Shown one piece after another: positions 6,509 through 13,995 of a DNA stretch of 18,395 nt. The notes under the pieces are model-generated. The model was given only the letters and a program-made list of their open reading frames with translations. It was not told the DNA's origin and made no database searches. The DNA comes from Saprospiraceae bacterium (lineage in GTDB: Bacteria > Bacteroidota > Bacteroidia > Chitinophagales > Saprospiraceae), in contig JADZBJ010000151.1 of the NCBI GenBank assembly GCA_020852155.1, positions 1-18,395 on the forward strand, given 5' to 3'. Numbering within the stretch: position 1 is the first letter of the stretch; every line of letters starts with the position of its first letter. The position numbers and the translations under genes are program-made.

Positions 6509-8119
6509 TTACCAGAATACAATGTAGAGCGCGGCGAGAATGCCGGAAATGATCAGCGCCCCGATACTGAACGTAGAGGAGGTTTTGAACATGGAAGTGT
6601 CCACGCGCATCGCCTTTGGATTGTCCTTGCTTTTTGGATCAAGCAGGCTGATCACAACCATCATGGCCACCAGCGCTACAAATGCCCAACCCATACGATC
6701 CAAAAATGGAACATCAGGCATCCAGGCTTTAAACCCGAAACCGAGTGGAATAGTGGCTAATGCTGCAACCAATGCTGCGTTGGCTGTGGCGCGTTTCCAG
6801 AAGAAGCCCAACAGGAAAATAGCCACTACACCAGGCGAAATCAAGCCGGTAAACTCCTGAATAAACTGGAAGCCTTGCTCCAGGCGTTGCAATTGAGGCG
6901 CTACCAGAATAGCAATAATCATAGCCGCGATAATCACCCAACGACCCGTTAAAACCTGCTTGGTTTCGCTGGCATCGCGGTCCATGTATTTTTTATAAAT
7001 GTCCAGGGTGAAAATGGTAGCAATCGAGTTGGCCTTACCAGCCAACGATGCCACGATGGCCGCCGTCAATGCTGCAAACGACAATCCTTTCAGGCCAGGG
7101 CCTAACAAGTTCAGCAAAACCGGATATGCTTTGTCCGGTTTCACCTCGCCTGCGGCGTTCATCATTTCCTGTTGGAACATACCGTTTTGGTGCAAAACGT
7201 AGGCTGCAATACCTGGAATGACGACAATAATAGGCATCATTAATTTCAGGAAAGCAGCAAATAGCAAACCATTGCGCGCAGTGCCGAGGCTGGCGCCCAG
7301 TGCGCGTTGCGTAATGTACTGATTACATCCCCAGTAGTTGAGGTTGGCAATCCACATGGCGCCGATCAATACGGTCAGACCTGGCAGATCTTTGTAGTGC
7401 TCATTCGATTTGTCAAAAATCATGTGGAAGTGTCCCGGCGCTTTGTCGGTCAGCATACCCAGACCAGCCATTGCACCGTCGCCGCCAAATTGATTGGAAA
7501 CCAGTTCCAGTGCCAGATAGGTCGTAAACAAACCGCCCAATACCAGCACGGCTACCTGAATAACATCCGTGTAACCAATTACTTTCATGCCGCCAAGCGT
7601 AATGATAATGGCAAAAACGGCCAGGAAAATGGCGCACGCTGTAAAACTGAAACCTGAAATGGTCGAAACCGCAATCGCACCCAGATATAGGATAGAAGTC
7701 AGGTTGACAAATACGTAAACCAAGAGCCAGAAAACAGCCATCATCGTCGCCACCAAGGGACTGTACCGCTTTTCCAGAAATTGCGGCATGGTGTAAATCT
7801 TGTTGGTAATGTAGCCAGGCATAAAAAAGATTGCCACAACAATCAATGTTGCCGCAGCCATCCATTCGTAAGAGGCAATCGCCAAACCCATCGCAAAGCC
7901 CGAGCCGCTCATGCCGATAAATTGCTCGGCGCTGATGTTCGAGGCAATCAGGGAGGCGCCGATAGCCCACCAGGTCAATGAACCTTCGGCCAAAAAGAAA
8001 TCCGCAGCGCTGTTTTCGCCCGATCGTTTTTTACGGTAGATCCAGTACCCATAAGCGGAAACCACTATGAAATACGTCAGAAATACTGCGTAGTCCAAAA
8101 ATTGTAATGCTGATCCCAT
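6509..8119 (-). CDS. Sodium/solute symporter, vSGLT-like (SSS/SLC5 family)
   Basis: The predicted product is a polytopic inner-membrane protein of 536 residues, with about 13-14 hydrophobic helices. It closely follows the Vibrio sodium/galactose transporter pattern: SLIASNISAEQFIGMSGSG at about 57-74, ASYEW at 82-86, FVNLTSILYLG, and NYWGCNQYITQRAL in the middle. These include positions equivalent to sugar-contacting Asn, Gln, Glu and Tyr residues in vSGLT. The segment AAIVASLAGKANSIATIFTLDIY aligns with the sodium-site helix, with one of its paired serines replaced by alanine. A sugar (glucose, galactose or similar) taken up with sodium is likely, but the exact substrate is open. The gene is monocistronic, with no clear TAnnTTTG box upstream. 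It converges on the TonB receptor. Confidence 0.88.
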   Translation of the reverse strand: MGSALQFLDYAVFLTYFIVVSAYGYWIYRKKRSGENSAADFFLAEGSLTWWAIGASLIASNISAEQFIGMSGSGFAMGLAIASYEWMAAATLIVVAIFFMPGYITNKIYTMPQFLEKRYSPLVATMMAVFWLLVYVFVNLTSILYLGAIAVSTISGFSFTACAIFLAVFAIIITLGGMKVIGYTDVIQVAVLVLGGLFTTYLALELVSNQFGGDGAMAGLGMLTDKAPGHFHMIFDKSNEHYKDLPGLTVLIGAMWIANLNYWGCNQYITQRALGASLGTARNGLLFAAFLKLMMPIIVVIPGIAAYVLHQNGMFQQEMMNAAGEVKPDKAYPVLLNLLGPGLKGLSFAALTAAIVASLAGKANSIATIFTLDIYKKYMDRDASETKQVLTGRWVIIAAMIIAILVAPQLQRLEQGFQFIQEFTGLISPGVVAIFLLGFFWKRATANAALVAALATIPLGFGFKAWMPDVPFLDRMGWAFVALVAMMVVISLLDPKSKDNPKAMRVDTSMFKTSSTFSIGALIISGILAALYIVFW

Positions 8120-8244
8120 GTAGTGTGAAAGTATTTTTTTAGTGAAAAAGAAATCTATACAATTTTAAAATTGGTGTTGGCTATGGCGCTCAAATGTATG
8201 CAGTCAATCCGATCTGAAAAAATAAAAAAGTTCACGTTCGAAAC

Positions 8245-8275
8245 TTGCACAGTTTCCAGAAAGGTCTTTCCTTTG
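8245..8275 (+). promoter_or_regulatory. Possible promoter for tRNA-Cys
   Basis: A TTG at 8245-8247 is followed 20 nt later by TTCCTTTG (8268-8275), a 7-of-8 match to TAnnTTTG. Initiation would fall about 12-15 nt before the tRNA 5' end. Confidence 0.35.
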
Positions 8276-8294
8276 CAGTCCATTTTGAAAATAT

Positions 8295-8368
8295 GGTTTC
8301 CTGGCCGAGCGGTTAGGCACAGCTCTGCAAAAGCTGCTACAGCGGTTCGAATCCGCTGGAAACCTCCA
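8295..8368 (+). tRNA. tRNA-Cys (anticodon GCA), CCA encoded
   Basis: The cloverleaf folds by eye. The acceptor stem GGTTTCC (8295-8301) pairs with GGAAACC (8358-8364). The D arm is GCC/GGC (8304-8306 and 8316-8318). The anticodon stem CAGCT/AGCTG encloses the loop CTGCAAA with anticodon GCA at 8327-8329. The T arm AGCGG/CCGCT encloses TTCGAAT. The discriminator base is T (8365), as expected for cysteine tRNAs, and is followed by an encoded CCA (8366-8368). A terminator hairpin lies just downstream. Confidence 0.95.
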
Positions 8369-8380
8369 AAAGTATTTAAC

Positions 8381-8415
8381 AACGGCCAACCCGATTCATT
8401 CGGTTTGGCCGTTTT
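8381..8415 (+). terminator. Intrinsic terminator after tRNA-Cys
   Basis: The arms AACGGCCAACCC (8381-8392) and GGTTTGGCCGTT (8402-8413) pair at 11 of 12 positions around a 9-nt loop, followed by a short T run. It sits 13 nt after the tRNA 3' end. Confidence 0.75.
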
Positions 8416-8420
8416 GCATT

Positions 8421-8475
8421 TATAGTCAACCCAAAGTGGTTTTGAACAAGCCGTGTCTGTAAACCCTTGAAAATC
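8421..8475 (+). repeat. Dispersed ~55-bp intergenic repeat, copy 2
   Basis: It starts TATAGTCAAC and ends CCTTGAAAATC, matching the inverse of 3312-3366 at 48 of 55 positions and 12857-12900 at 36 of 44. Its end coincides exactly with the left boundary of the palindromic element at 8476, and similar AAATCCTG phrases resume after that element (8598-8625). This suggests the element inserted into the repeat. Confidence 0.7.
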
Positions 8476-8597
8476 GTAAAAACTTAGTCGTAGAGCATTT
8501 CCCGCAGATTTTCTGCGGAATCTGCGGGAAAATCTGCGTTATCTGCGGGAAATTTGTCTAACTCGGAATTACCAAGGGGGCTGGGCTAAGTTTTTAC
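8476..8597. mobile_element. MITE/REP-like palindromic element, copy A
   Basis: This 122-bp segment is bounded by perfect 12-bp inverted repeats, GTAAAAACTTAG (8476-8487) and CTAAGTTTTTAC (8586-8597). It is flanked directly by TGAAAATC on both sides (8468-8475 and 8598-8605), a candidate 8-bp target-site duplication. Inside, TTTCCCGCAGAT (8498-8509) faces two direct copies of its complement (8520-8531 and 8541-8552), so alternative hairpins are possible. The same 12-bp termini bound the element at 11297-11474. No coding capacity is present. It ends 35 bp before yidD. Confidence 0.6.
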
Positions 8598-8632
8598 TGA
8601 AAATCTATAAATCCTGCAAATCCTGATCCGAT

Positions 8633-8887
8633 ATGGGTAAATTATTCAAATGGCCGCTGATTCTGATTATTCGCTTTTATCAGCTGACCCTTTCGCCATT
8701 GCTTGGCCCGAATAAATGTCGTTATCAACCGACCTGCTCTCACTATGCCATTGAGGCCATACAAACCTGGGGGCCATTCAAAGGGACGCTGATGGCCATG
8801 AAGCGCATCTGGCGTTGCCACCCCTGGGCAACTCATCCGGTGTACGATCCGGTGCCTAAAAAAGAAGATGCGCCGCCTCATGCATGA
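8633..8887 (+). CDS. yidD: YidD, membrane protein insertion efficiency factor
   Basis: This 84-residue protein has the full YidD (DUF37/haemolytic domain) pattern: LIIRFYQLTLSPLLGPNKCRYQPTCSHYA, interrupted here only in length, with conserved cysteines 29 and 35, then AIEAIQTWGPFKGTLMAMKR and the ending WRCHPW. YidD is a small peripheral inner-membrane protein that assists YidC-dependent insertion. In many bacteria it lies in the rpmH-rnpA-yidD-yidC cluster; here it stands alone, which is common in Bacteroidota. Its upstream region is occupied by the palindromic element ending at 8597, leaving 35 bp without a recognisable TAnnTTTG box, so its promoter may lie inside or beyond the element. Confidence 0.95.
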   Translation: MGKLFKWPLILIIRFYQLTLSPLLGPNKCRYQPTCSHYAIEAIQTWGPFKGTLMAMKRIWRCHPWATHPVYDPVPKKEDAPPHA

Positions 8888-8890
8888 CTG

Positions 8891-8916
8891 ATTCGCCTCA
8901 GGGATGCGAATTTTTT
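8891..8916 (+). terminator. Probable terminator after yidD
   Basis: ATTCGC (8891-8896) pairs with GCGAAT (8906-8911) around a 9-nt loop and runs into a six-T tract, starting 4 nt after the yidD stop. The stem is short. Confidence 0.5.
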
Positions 8917-9061
8917 GTTAAAATTTTCATTTCATTAGCAGTTGTTTAAAATTCGCTTTCGATTTTAACAAATTTTCTAAAAACCCTAACACCGTCTTAT
9001 CACTTTTCTGTCGGCTGATCCTTCACTTTTGGGGCATCAAGTATGCCTAAATACATCAGCC

Positions 9062-10255
9062 ATGCGCAACTTCCAATTTTATTTCCTCGCCATCATCTCT
9101 TTCACGCTTTTATTGTCTGCCTGCCGCTCCGCTCAAAAATATACCGAGCGCGGTGATTACGATGCGGCTATCGAATTCTGTATCAATAAGTTAGAAGGCA
9201 AAAAGAACAAGAAAACCGAATACGTTCAGGGCCTTGAATTAGCCTTCCGCAAGGCTCAGGAGCGCGACCTGAATGAAGTCAGTCGCCTCACTGCCGACGG
9301 CCGCGGCGAACTCTGGGCTTCAATCCACCGCATTCACACACGAATGGTCGATCGCCAGCGCAAAATCCAACCGCTGATACCTCTGCGCTCCAAAGACGGC
9401 TATAATGCCCAGTTTAATCTGCTTGACGTAGCCACCATGGAACGTGAAAGCCGCGCCAAAGCCGCAGATTATCTCTACACTAAAGCACAACAAAAAATCG
9501 CCCGCGCCGAATATGGCGACCGTCTGGCTGCCCGCGACGCTTATCGCGACTTGCAGGAACTCGAACGCACCTATTACCGCGACTACCGCGATAAAAATCA
9601 GTTACTTGCCCGAGCCAGAAGTCTGGGCACCACACACATCCTGTTTGAAGTGAAAAACCAGACCGGGCGTGTATTGCCTGTCGGTTTTAATGACCGGATA
9701 TTGGCTTTCAGCACCAGCGATCTGGATAGCGAGTGGAAAATGTACCATTTCGATCAGGACAACAACACTGAGTTGGATTATAAAATCGTGTTCCGCCTGT
9801 CGAATATTGACCTCAGCCCCGAGCGCGTTCACGAGCGAGAATATGTGGATGAAAAAACCATTCAGGATGGCTGGGATTACGTGCTTGACCAAAAAGGCAA
9901 TGTCAAAAAAGACTCACTGGGCAATGATATCAAGGTAAAACGCATGGCTAAAGTGCGTGCCCGCGTGCTGGAAATACATCAAAGCAAAGCCGCACGTCTG
10001 ATCGCCCGCGTGGATATGGTGGATTTCAAAACCGGCCAATTACTCGACTCCGATGAGGTTTCTACCGAAATTCTGTTCGAAAACTATGCTTCTACCTTCA
10101 CGGGTGATGAGCGCGCATTGTCAAACGATTCGAAGTGCCGCATCGGCAACCGTCCGCTTCCTTTCCCAATGGATAGTGATATGCTGGTACAAGCCGCCGA
10201 ACGTATCAAGCCGGATCTCCGCTCGGCCATCAGAAGCAGCAGGTCAATCTTGTAA
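9062..10255 (+). CDS. Lipoprotein of unknown function with TPR-like N-terminus
   Basis: The predicted product has 397 residues. The start at 9062 gives a lipoprotein signal with lipobox LSAC (Cys21); the frame is open 11 codons further, but without a purpose. Directly after the cysteine, YTERGDYDAAIEFCINKLEG looks like a tetratricopeptide-type helical hairpin, then come helical charged segments with many Arg-Asp pairs. From about residue 190 the protein becomes strand-rich (THILFEVKNQTGRVLPVGFND), with a late segment, DEVSTEILFENYASTFTGD. I do not recognise a named family. It is probably a periplasm-facing envelope lipoprotein. It appears to be transcribed alone: CACTTTTG, a 7-of-8 match to the -7 box, lies upstream at about 9023-9030, and a strong terminator follows. 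Confidence 0.75.
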   Translation: MRNFQFYFLAIISFTLLLSACRSAQKYTERGDYDAAIEFCINKLEGKKNKKTEYVQGLELAFRKAQERDLNEVSRLTADGRGELWASIHRIHTRMVDRQRKIQPLIPLRSKDGYNAQFNLLDVATMERESRAKAADYLYTKAQQKIARAEYGDRLAARDAYRDLQELERTYYRDYRDKNQLLARARSLGTTHILFEVKNQTGRVLPVGFNDRILAFSTSDLDSEWKMYHFDQDNNTELDYKIVFRLSNIDLSPERVHEREYVDEKTIQDGWDYVLDQKGNVKKDSLGNDIKVKRMAKVRARVLEIHQSKAARLIARVDMVDFKTGQLLDSDEVSTEILFENYASTFTGDERALSNDSKCRIGNRPLPFPMDSDMLVQAAERIKPDLRSAIRSSRSIL

Positions 10256-10274
10256 CATTTGAAAATAGCGATTT

Positions 10275-10317
10275 AATGTCTGCCCACAATCATGTTTGTC
10301 GGGCAGACATTTTTTTA
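10275..10317 (+). terminator. Intrinsic terminator after the 9062 lipoprotein gene
   Basis: TGTCTGCCC (10277-10285) pairs perfectly with GGGCAGACA (10301-10309), followed by a run of seven or more T. It starts 20 nt after the stop codon. Confidence 0.88.
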
Positions 10318-10379
10318 ATGTGTGACTTGTTGGTTAATTGTTGGTCATAACAAAAGATTAACGAACACTTACACATAAC

Positions 10380-11183
10380 ATGGATCAATTTTACAATCAA
10401 CTCATCACCTTTTCGGCCGCTTATCTGCCTAAGGTTGCCTTAGCCCTTATCACCCTTGTATTGGGCTTTTGGATTTCCAACACCATCTCCCGTTTTGTTG
10501 GCAACATGCTTCGACGAAACAACGTAGACGTAACCATTATCCCGTTTTTGACATCTATTGTCAGCGTTCTATTAAAAGTAATGGTGCTGATTAGTGTCGC
10601 AGGTATGTTTGGCGTCGAAACCACATCATTCGTAGCATTAATCGGTGCTGCCGGTTTGGCTGTTGGTCTGGCCTTGCAAGGAAGCCTGGGCCATTTTGCC
10701 AGTGGCGTACTGTTATTGACCTTCCGGCCTTACAAAATAGGCGATCTGGTTACTATTTCAGGTTTTACCGGCGAAGTGGAAGCCATTCAGGTATTTAATA
10801 CCGTTCTTAAAACGCCTGATAACAAGCGCATCATTGTACCCAACGGCGCAGTAACTTCTGGCCCGATTACCAATATTTCAGGTCAGGGCACCATTCGCGT
10901 TGATATGATTTACAGCGTCGCCGGCGATGAAGACATTGAGCGCGTACGCAAGTCAATACAACGCGTGGCGGATTCCTGCCCACACATTTTAAAGACGCAA
11001 CCCGTTGATATTCTGGTCCATGGTCAGGATGTTGGCATCATGAAATTTGATGTTCGCCCCTGGTGTAATGCTGAACATTACTGGGATGTTTACTACTACA
11101 TGCAGGAAAATATCAAAAAACAGTTTGTGCTTGACGGTATTCGAACACCTAAACCAGCCATGGACGTGGCGGTAAAACAGTAG
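10380..11183 (+). CDS. Small-conductance mechanosensitive channel, MscS family
   Basis: This 267-residue protein matches the length of minimal MscS channels. Three hydrophobic helices lie at about residues 15-36, 55-77 and 82-112. The third contains the pore-lining pattern AAGLAVGLALQGSLGHFASG, rich in Gly and Ala as in E. coli MscS, and continues into LLLTFRPYKIGDLVTISG. The beta domain shows TGEVEAIQVFNT and PNGAVTSGPITNIS, the standard MscS signatures, and the C-terminal alpha/beta domain is present. The channel opens under membrane tension to release solutes during osmotic downshift. It has its own terminator at 11231-11269; no clear -7 box is visible upstream. Confidence 0.93.
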   Translation: MDQFYNQLITFSAAYLPKVALALITLVLGFWISNTISRFVGNMLRRNNVDVTIIPFLTSIVSVLLKVMVLISVAGMFGVETTSFVALIGAAGLAVGLALQGSLGHFASGVLLLTFRPYKIGDLVTISGFTGEVEAIQVFNTVLKTPDNKRIIVPNGAVTSGPITNISGQGTIRVDMIYSVAGDEDIERVRKSIQRVADSCPHILKTQPVDILVHGQDVGIMKFDVRPWCNAEHYWDVYYYMQENIKKQFVLDGIRTPKPAMDVAVKQ

Positions 11184-11230
11184 TGCGTCACTGAAAAAAG
11201 CATAATTTCCATACTCTTCTACCTTATTTG

Positions 11231-11269
11231 TACACCCTGCTCAACCCTTGTCGGTGAGCAGGGTGTTTT
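11231..11269 (+). terminator. Intrinsic terminator after the MscS gene
   Basis: ACACCCTGCTCA (11232-11243) pairs perfectly with TGAGCAGGGTGT (11255-11266), followed by TTTT. It starts about 48 nt after the MscS stop. Confidence 0.85.
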
Positions 11270-11296
11270 CATGTCAGCGCCGATCATAATTTTTTA

Positions 11297-11474
11297 GTAA
11301 AAACTTAGCCCCAGCGGGGCGTAACGTCTGTAGCCTGAAAAATGTAAAAAATACCGAGGTGCGTAGCACCGTAACGTCGGTCACGCGGAACCGACGTTAC
11401 GGTGCTACGCACCTTATAATATTCCTGCGATCATGTTCTACCGACGTTTTGCCCCGCTGGGGCTAAGTTTTTAC
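11297..11474. mobile_element. MITE/REP-like palindromic element, copy B
   Basis: This 178-bp non-coding segment has perfect 24-bp terminal inverted repeats (11297-11320 and 11451-11474) beginning GTAAAAACTTAG. Each terminus includes a REP-like mini-hairpin, GCCCC-AGC-GGGGC (11308-11320) and its mirror (11451-11463). The centre holds a perfect 25-bp stem (11357-11381 with 11390-11414, opening AGGTGCGTAGCACC) with an 8-nt loop. AATTTTTT occurs on both sides, a weak target-duplication candidate because of low complexity. It shares its outer 12 bp with 8476-8597. It ends about 28 bp before the -33 box of the porin promoter. Confidence 0.7.
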
Positions 11475-11502
11475 AATTTTTTTAAAAAATATTATTGAGA
11501 TA

Positions 11503-11531
11503 TTGTCTAAATAAAAATAACGTTACCTTTG
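11503..11531 (+). promoter_or_regulatory. Promoter of the porin-imelysin-DUF1111 genes
   Basis: TTG (11503-11505) and TACCTTTG (11524-11531) separated by 18 nt form a good Bacteroidota-type promoter. Initiation is expected at about 11537-11540, downstream of the in-frame ATG at 11495, which favours the GTG at 11558 as the true start. Confidence 0.7.
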
Positions 11532-11557
11532 TCGCTGGATTTATAAATGATCGAGAA

Positions 11558-12829
11558 GTGAAGCGTAAATTTTCATTTAGCCTGCTTGTTTTCCTGCCGT
11601 TTGCATTGTTTGCACAGAATCAGGTTTCGTCACAGCGTGATTTTCTGGAAAAAACCAGCCGAATGTCCTTGTCGGGTTATGGCGCCATGAATTATTACAA
11701 TTTTAATTGGCAGACAGATACTGTAAGGCGAAACACCATTGATAATGAGCGGTTTATATTTGAATTTGGTTATAATTGGACCGATAAAGTGCGCCTGAAT
11801 ACTGAAATCGAATTTGAGCACGGCGGTACAGGTGTTGATGTGGAATTTGACCGATTTGAAGAGTTCGGCGAATTTGAATTTGACGTCACCAAAGGCGGTG
11901 AGGTGTTGCTGGAGCAAATGAATCTTCAATTCGGGATAGGCGATAAATCAAACCTGAAAGTCGGACGAGTTAAAGTCCCTTTTTCCTTGATGTTCAAACG
12001 CGATGAACCAACTGATTACCTGACGGCTGTAAACTCGGAAGCAGAAACCCAAATTTTACCCGAAAACTGGACTGAAAACGGCTTTTTGTGGAGTGGCGAA
12101 ATGGATGATAATCATCGCTGGAAATATCATCTGGCCCTGGTCAACGGGCTGGATAACAGTGCTTTTAATTCAGCCAACTGGATTAAACGCGGCAATCAGC
12201 GGCGTTTTGAAATGGTCAATGCTGAAAATTTCGCCCTCTGCGGTCGGCTGGATTTTGAGCCGGTTCAACATTTTGGCGTGGGCATTTCCTTTTATGGCGG
12301 CAGATCAACCACCGGGAATCGTCCGAAACCAGACCTCAAAGTTGAAACGCCCATTGGTTTGACTGAATGGCATTTTTATTACAACAAAGCGCCTTTTCAA
12401 ATCAGCGGCATGACATTCTACGGCGTGCTGGGTAATTCCGAAGCGTTATCCAATCAAAACAGAAATCTTTCCAACAACCTGAATGTCAAACGGACGCCTG
12501 TGGGCGCTGCCGCAATGGGCGCATTTCTGGAAGGGGGCCTGACGCTTTCCGGGCCGGGTGGCTTGTTGTTCAAAAATCATCCAAGAGCGGGGTTGATCTA
12601 TGGGCGTTTTGATTATTACGATACGCAGGCTCGGACACAAGGATTGATTTTCAATAACCCGCGCTGGCAACGACAATCCTGGACATTGGGTGCGACGTAC
12701 AAATGGATTCCAGATGTACATTTTAAATTGCAATACACAGACCGGACAGTTGGCGCACCCGCACCAACCAGTATTAACGGCGGAAGACACGAAAGAACTT
12801 TCGTAGGCGGATTTGCCTTCGAATTCTGA
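11558..12829 (+). CDS. Outer-membrane porin, OprO/OprP-like, GTG start
   Basis: The predicted product has 423 residues starting at GTG 11558, which gives the signal peptide MKRKFSFSLLVFLPFALFA|Q. The upstream ATG at 11495 lies before the likely transcription start and would add 21 residues. The mature protein looks like phosphate-selective-type porins: a SLSGYGAMNYYNFNW opening strand, RLNTEIEFEHGG, an acidic loop (DRFEEFGEFEFDVTKGG), then LEQMNLQFGIGDKSNLKVGRVKVPFSL and a long series of barrel strands ending in GGFAFEF with the terminal phenylalanine. Phosphate specificity cannot be assumed. It precedes imelysin and DUF1111 genes on the same strand with no terminator between, so a role in the same iron- or redox-linked process is inferred. 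Confidence 0.8.
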   Translation: MKRKFSFSLLVFLPFALFAQNQVSSQRDFLEKTSRMSLSGYGAMNYYNFNWQTDTVRRNTIDNERFIFEFGYNWTDKVRLNTEIEFEHGGTGVDVEFDRFEEFGEFEFDVTKGGEVLLEQMNLQFGIGDKSNLKVGRVKVPFSLMFKRDEPTDYLTAVNSEAETQILPENWTENGFLWSGEMDDNHRWKYHLALVNGLDNSAFNSANWIKRGNQRRFEMVNAENFALCGRLDFEPVQHFGVGISFYGGRSTTGNRPKPDLKVETPIGLTEWHFYYNKAPFQISGMTFYGVLGNSEALSNQNRNLSNNLNVKRTPVGAAAMGAFLEGGLTLSGPGGLLFKNHPRAGLIYGRFDYYDTQARTQGLIFNNPRWQRQSWTLGATYKWIPDVHFKLQYTDRTVGAPAPTSINGGRHERTFVGGFAFEF

Positions 12830-12856
12830 CCTGTTATTTTAGGTTTCTGCAATTAC

Positions 12857-12900
12857 AGTCAACTCACAGTGGTTTTGAACGACTCGCGTCTATAAATCCT
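12857..12900 (+). repeat. Dispersed intergenic repeat, copy 3
   Basis: This 44-bp stretch starts AGTCAACTCACAGTGG and matches 8424-8467 at 36 of 44 positions, the ends AGTCAAC and TTTTGAAC being most conserved. It sits in the 96-bp gap between the porin and imelysin genes and is followed by a short tandem ACATAAAC run just before the next ATG. Confidence 0.6.
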
Positions 12901-12925
12901 GGTATAAACACATAAACACATAAAC

Positions 12926-13984
12926 ATGAATACATTCCGTTTGCTCGCTTTGCTGACGCTGGGTATATTGATTTCCAGCTGCAAAAAAGAAGATGATGTA
13001 GTACAATCCACAGACTATTCATCGGTTATTCAAAATATTGGAAATGATGTCATTCTGGCTACTTACGCCGAACTCGACGCCAAAACCCTGGAATTAGTCG
13101 CAGCATTGACGGCGCTTGAAAATAACCCGTCGCAAGTTAATATTGACAAAGCCCGCCAGGCATGGCGCGACGCGCGCGTGCCCTGGGAGGAATCCGAAGG
13201 ATTTTTATTTGGCCCGGTTGATCAGCAAGGTATTGACCCATCCATTGACAGTTGGCCGGTTAATCAGCCTGATTTGGATGCCGTACTGGCCAGTCCGTAC
13301 ACCCTGACCAAAGATTACATTGACGGATTGGATGGCACATTAAAAGGGTTTCACACGATTGAATACCTGATTTTTGGGCTTGACGGCAATAAATCTTTCA
13401 ACGATTTCACCCCACGCGAGTTTGAATACCTGCGTGCCTGTTCGCAAAGTCTGGAAGGCGCAACCCGTCAGTTGTATTATGCCTGGAAGCCAGATCAGCA
13501 AAACTTTATCGCCAATATTTTGAATGCAGGGCAGCAGGGATACACTGCTGTTTATCCGTCGCAAAAGGCTGTCCTGGAAGAAATTGTCAATGGCCTGGTG
13601 GTCATTGCGGATGAAGTAGCCAATGGCAAAATCAACGACCCTTTAAGTCAGCAAAATATTAACCTTGAAGAGAGCCGTTTCAGCGCCAATTCCAAGCAGG
13701 ATTTTGCCAATAATATTCGAAGTATCAGAAATGCTTACCTCGGTGTGTATAAAAACACGACCGGTGTTGGTCTTTCCAGCCTGATTGCTGCCAAAAATGC
13801 CTCGCTGGATGCAAAACTGAAACAGCAAATTGACGAAGCAATCAATGCAATCGAAGGCATTCAGGGCACATTTACGACGGCCATTTTTAATGATAAAACG
13901 GGGGTAGAACTTGCGCAACAAAAGGTGCGCAATGTGCAGCAAACCCTGGAAAGTGAAGTCCTGCCGATCATTTCTAACCTGTAA
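12926..13984 (+). CDS. Imelysin family (peptidase M75-like) lipoprotein
   Basis: The predicted product has 352 residues with lipobox ISSC (Cys19), so it is likely envelope-anchored. The imelysin fold is indicated by the paired helical halves: ARQAWRDARVPWEESEGFLFGPVD at about 85-108 in length, then the signature GFHTIEYLIFG with the GxHxxE motif at residues 141-146. The second half is helical up to QTLESEVLPIISNL. Imelysins were first described as insulin-cleaving proteins, but most are now viewed as iron-regulated, EfeO/IrpA-like periplasmic factors. It is followed after 11 nt by the DUF1111 di-heme gene, a pairing known from iron-responsive clusters in Pseudomonas and other Gram-negatives. 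Iron acquisition or sensing is the best guess. Confidence 0.9.
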   Translation: MNTFRLLALLTLGILISSCKKEDDVVQSTDYSSVIQNIGNDVILATYAELDAKTLELVAALTALENNPSQVNIDKARQAWRDARVPWEESEGFLFGPVDQQGIDPSIDSWPVNQPDLDAVLASPYTLTKDYIDGLDGTLKGFHTIEYLIFGLDGNKSFNDFTPREFEYLRACSQSLEGATRQLYYAWKPDQQNFIANILNAGQQGYTAVYPSQKAVLEEIVNGLVVIADEVANGKINDPLSQQNINLEESRFSANSKQDFANNIRSIRNAYLGVYKNTTGVGLSSLIAAKNASLDAKLKQQIDEAINAIEGIQGTFTTAIFNDKTGVELAQQKVRNVQQTLESEVLPIISNL

Positions 13985-13995
13985 ATAACTGACTG

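Noticed and set aside
7413..7970. 185-residue minus-strand open frame overlapping the symporter
   Set aside because: It is an alternative frame of the symporter gene on the same strand, with atypical Cys and His content.
8171..8425. 84-residue open frame on the plus strand
   Set aside because: It covers the tRNA-Cys gene and its terminator and resembles no protein family.
8295..8475. tRNA-Cys as an integration site for a mobile island
   Set aside because: No integrase gene and no repeated tRNA 3' end are present in the window.
9029..9061. Upstream start for the 9062 lipoprotein gene
   Set aside because: A typical lipoprotein signal begins at 9062, and the extension overlaps the probable promoter region.
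10321..10379. GTTGGTTAATTG-like sequence before the MscS gene, resembling the 3988 hairpin units
   Set aside because: Only about 9 bp are shared and there is no matching inverted arm, so it may be chance or a decayed remnant.
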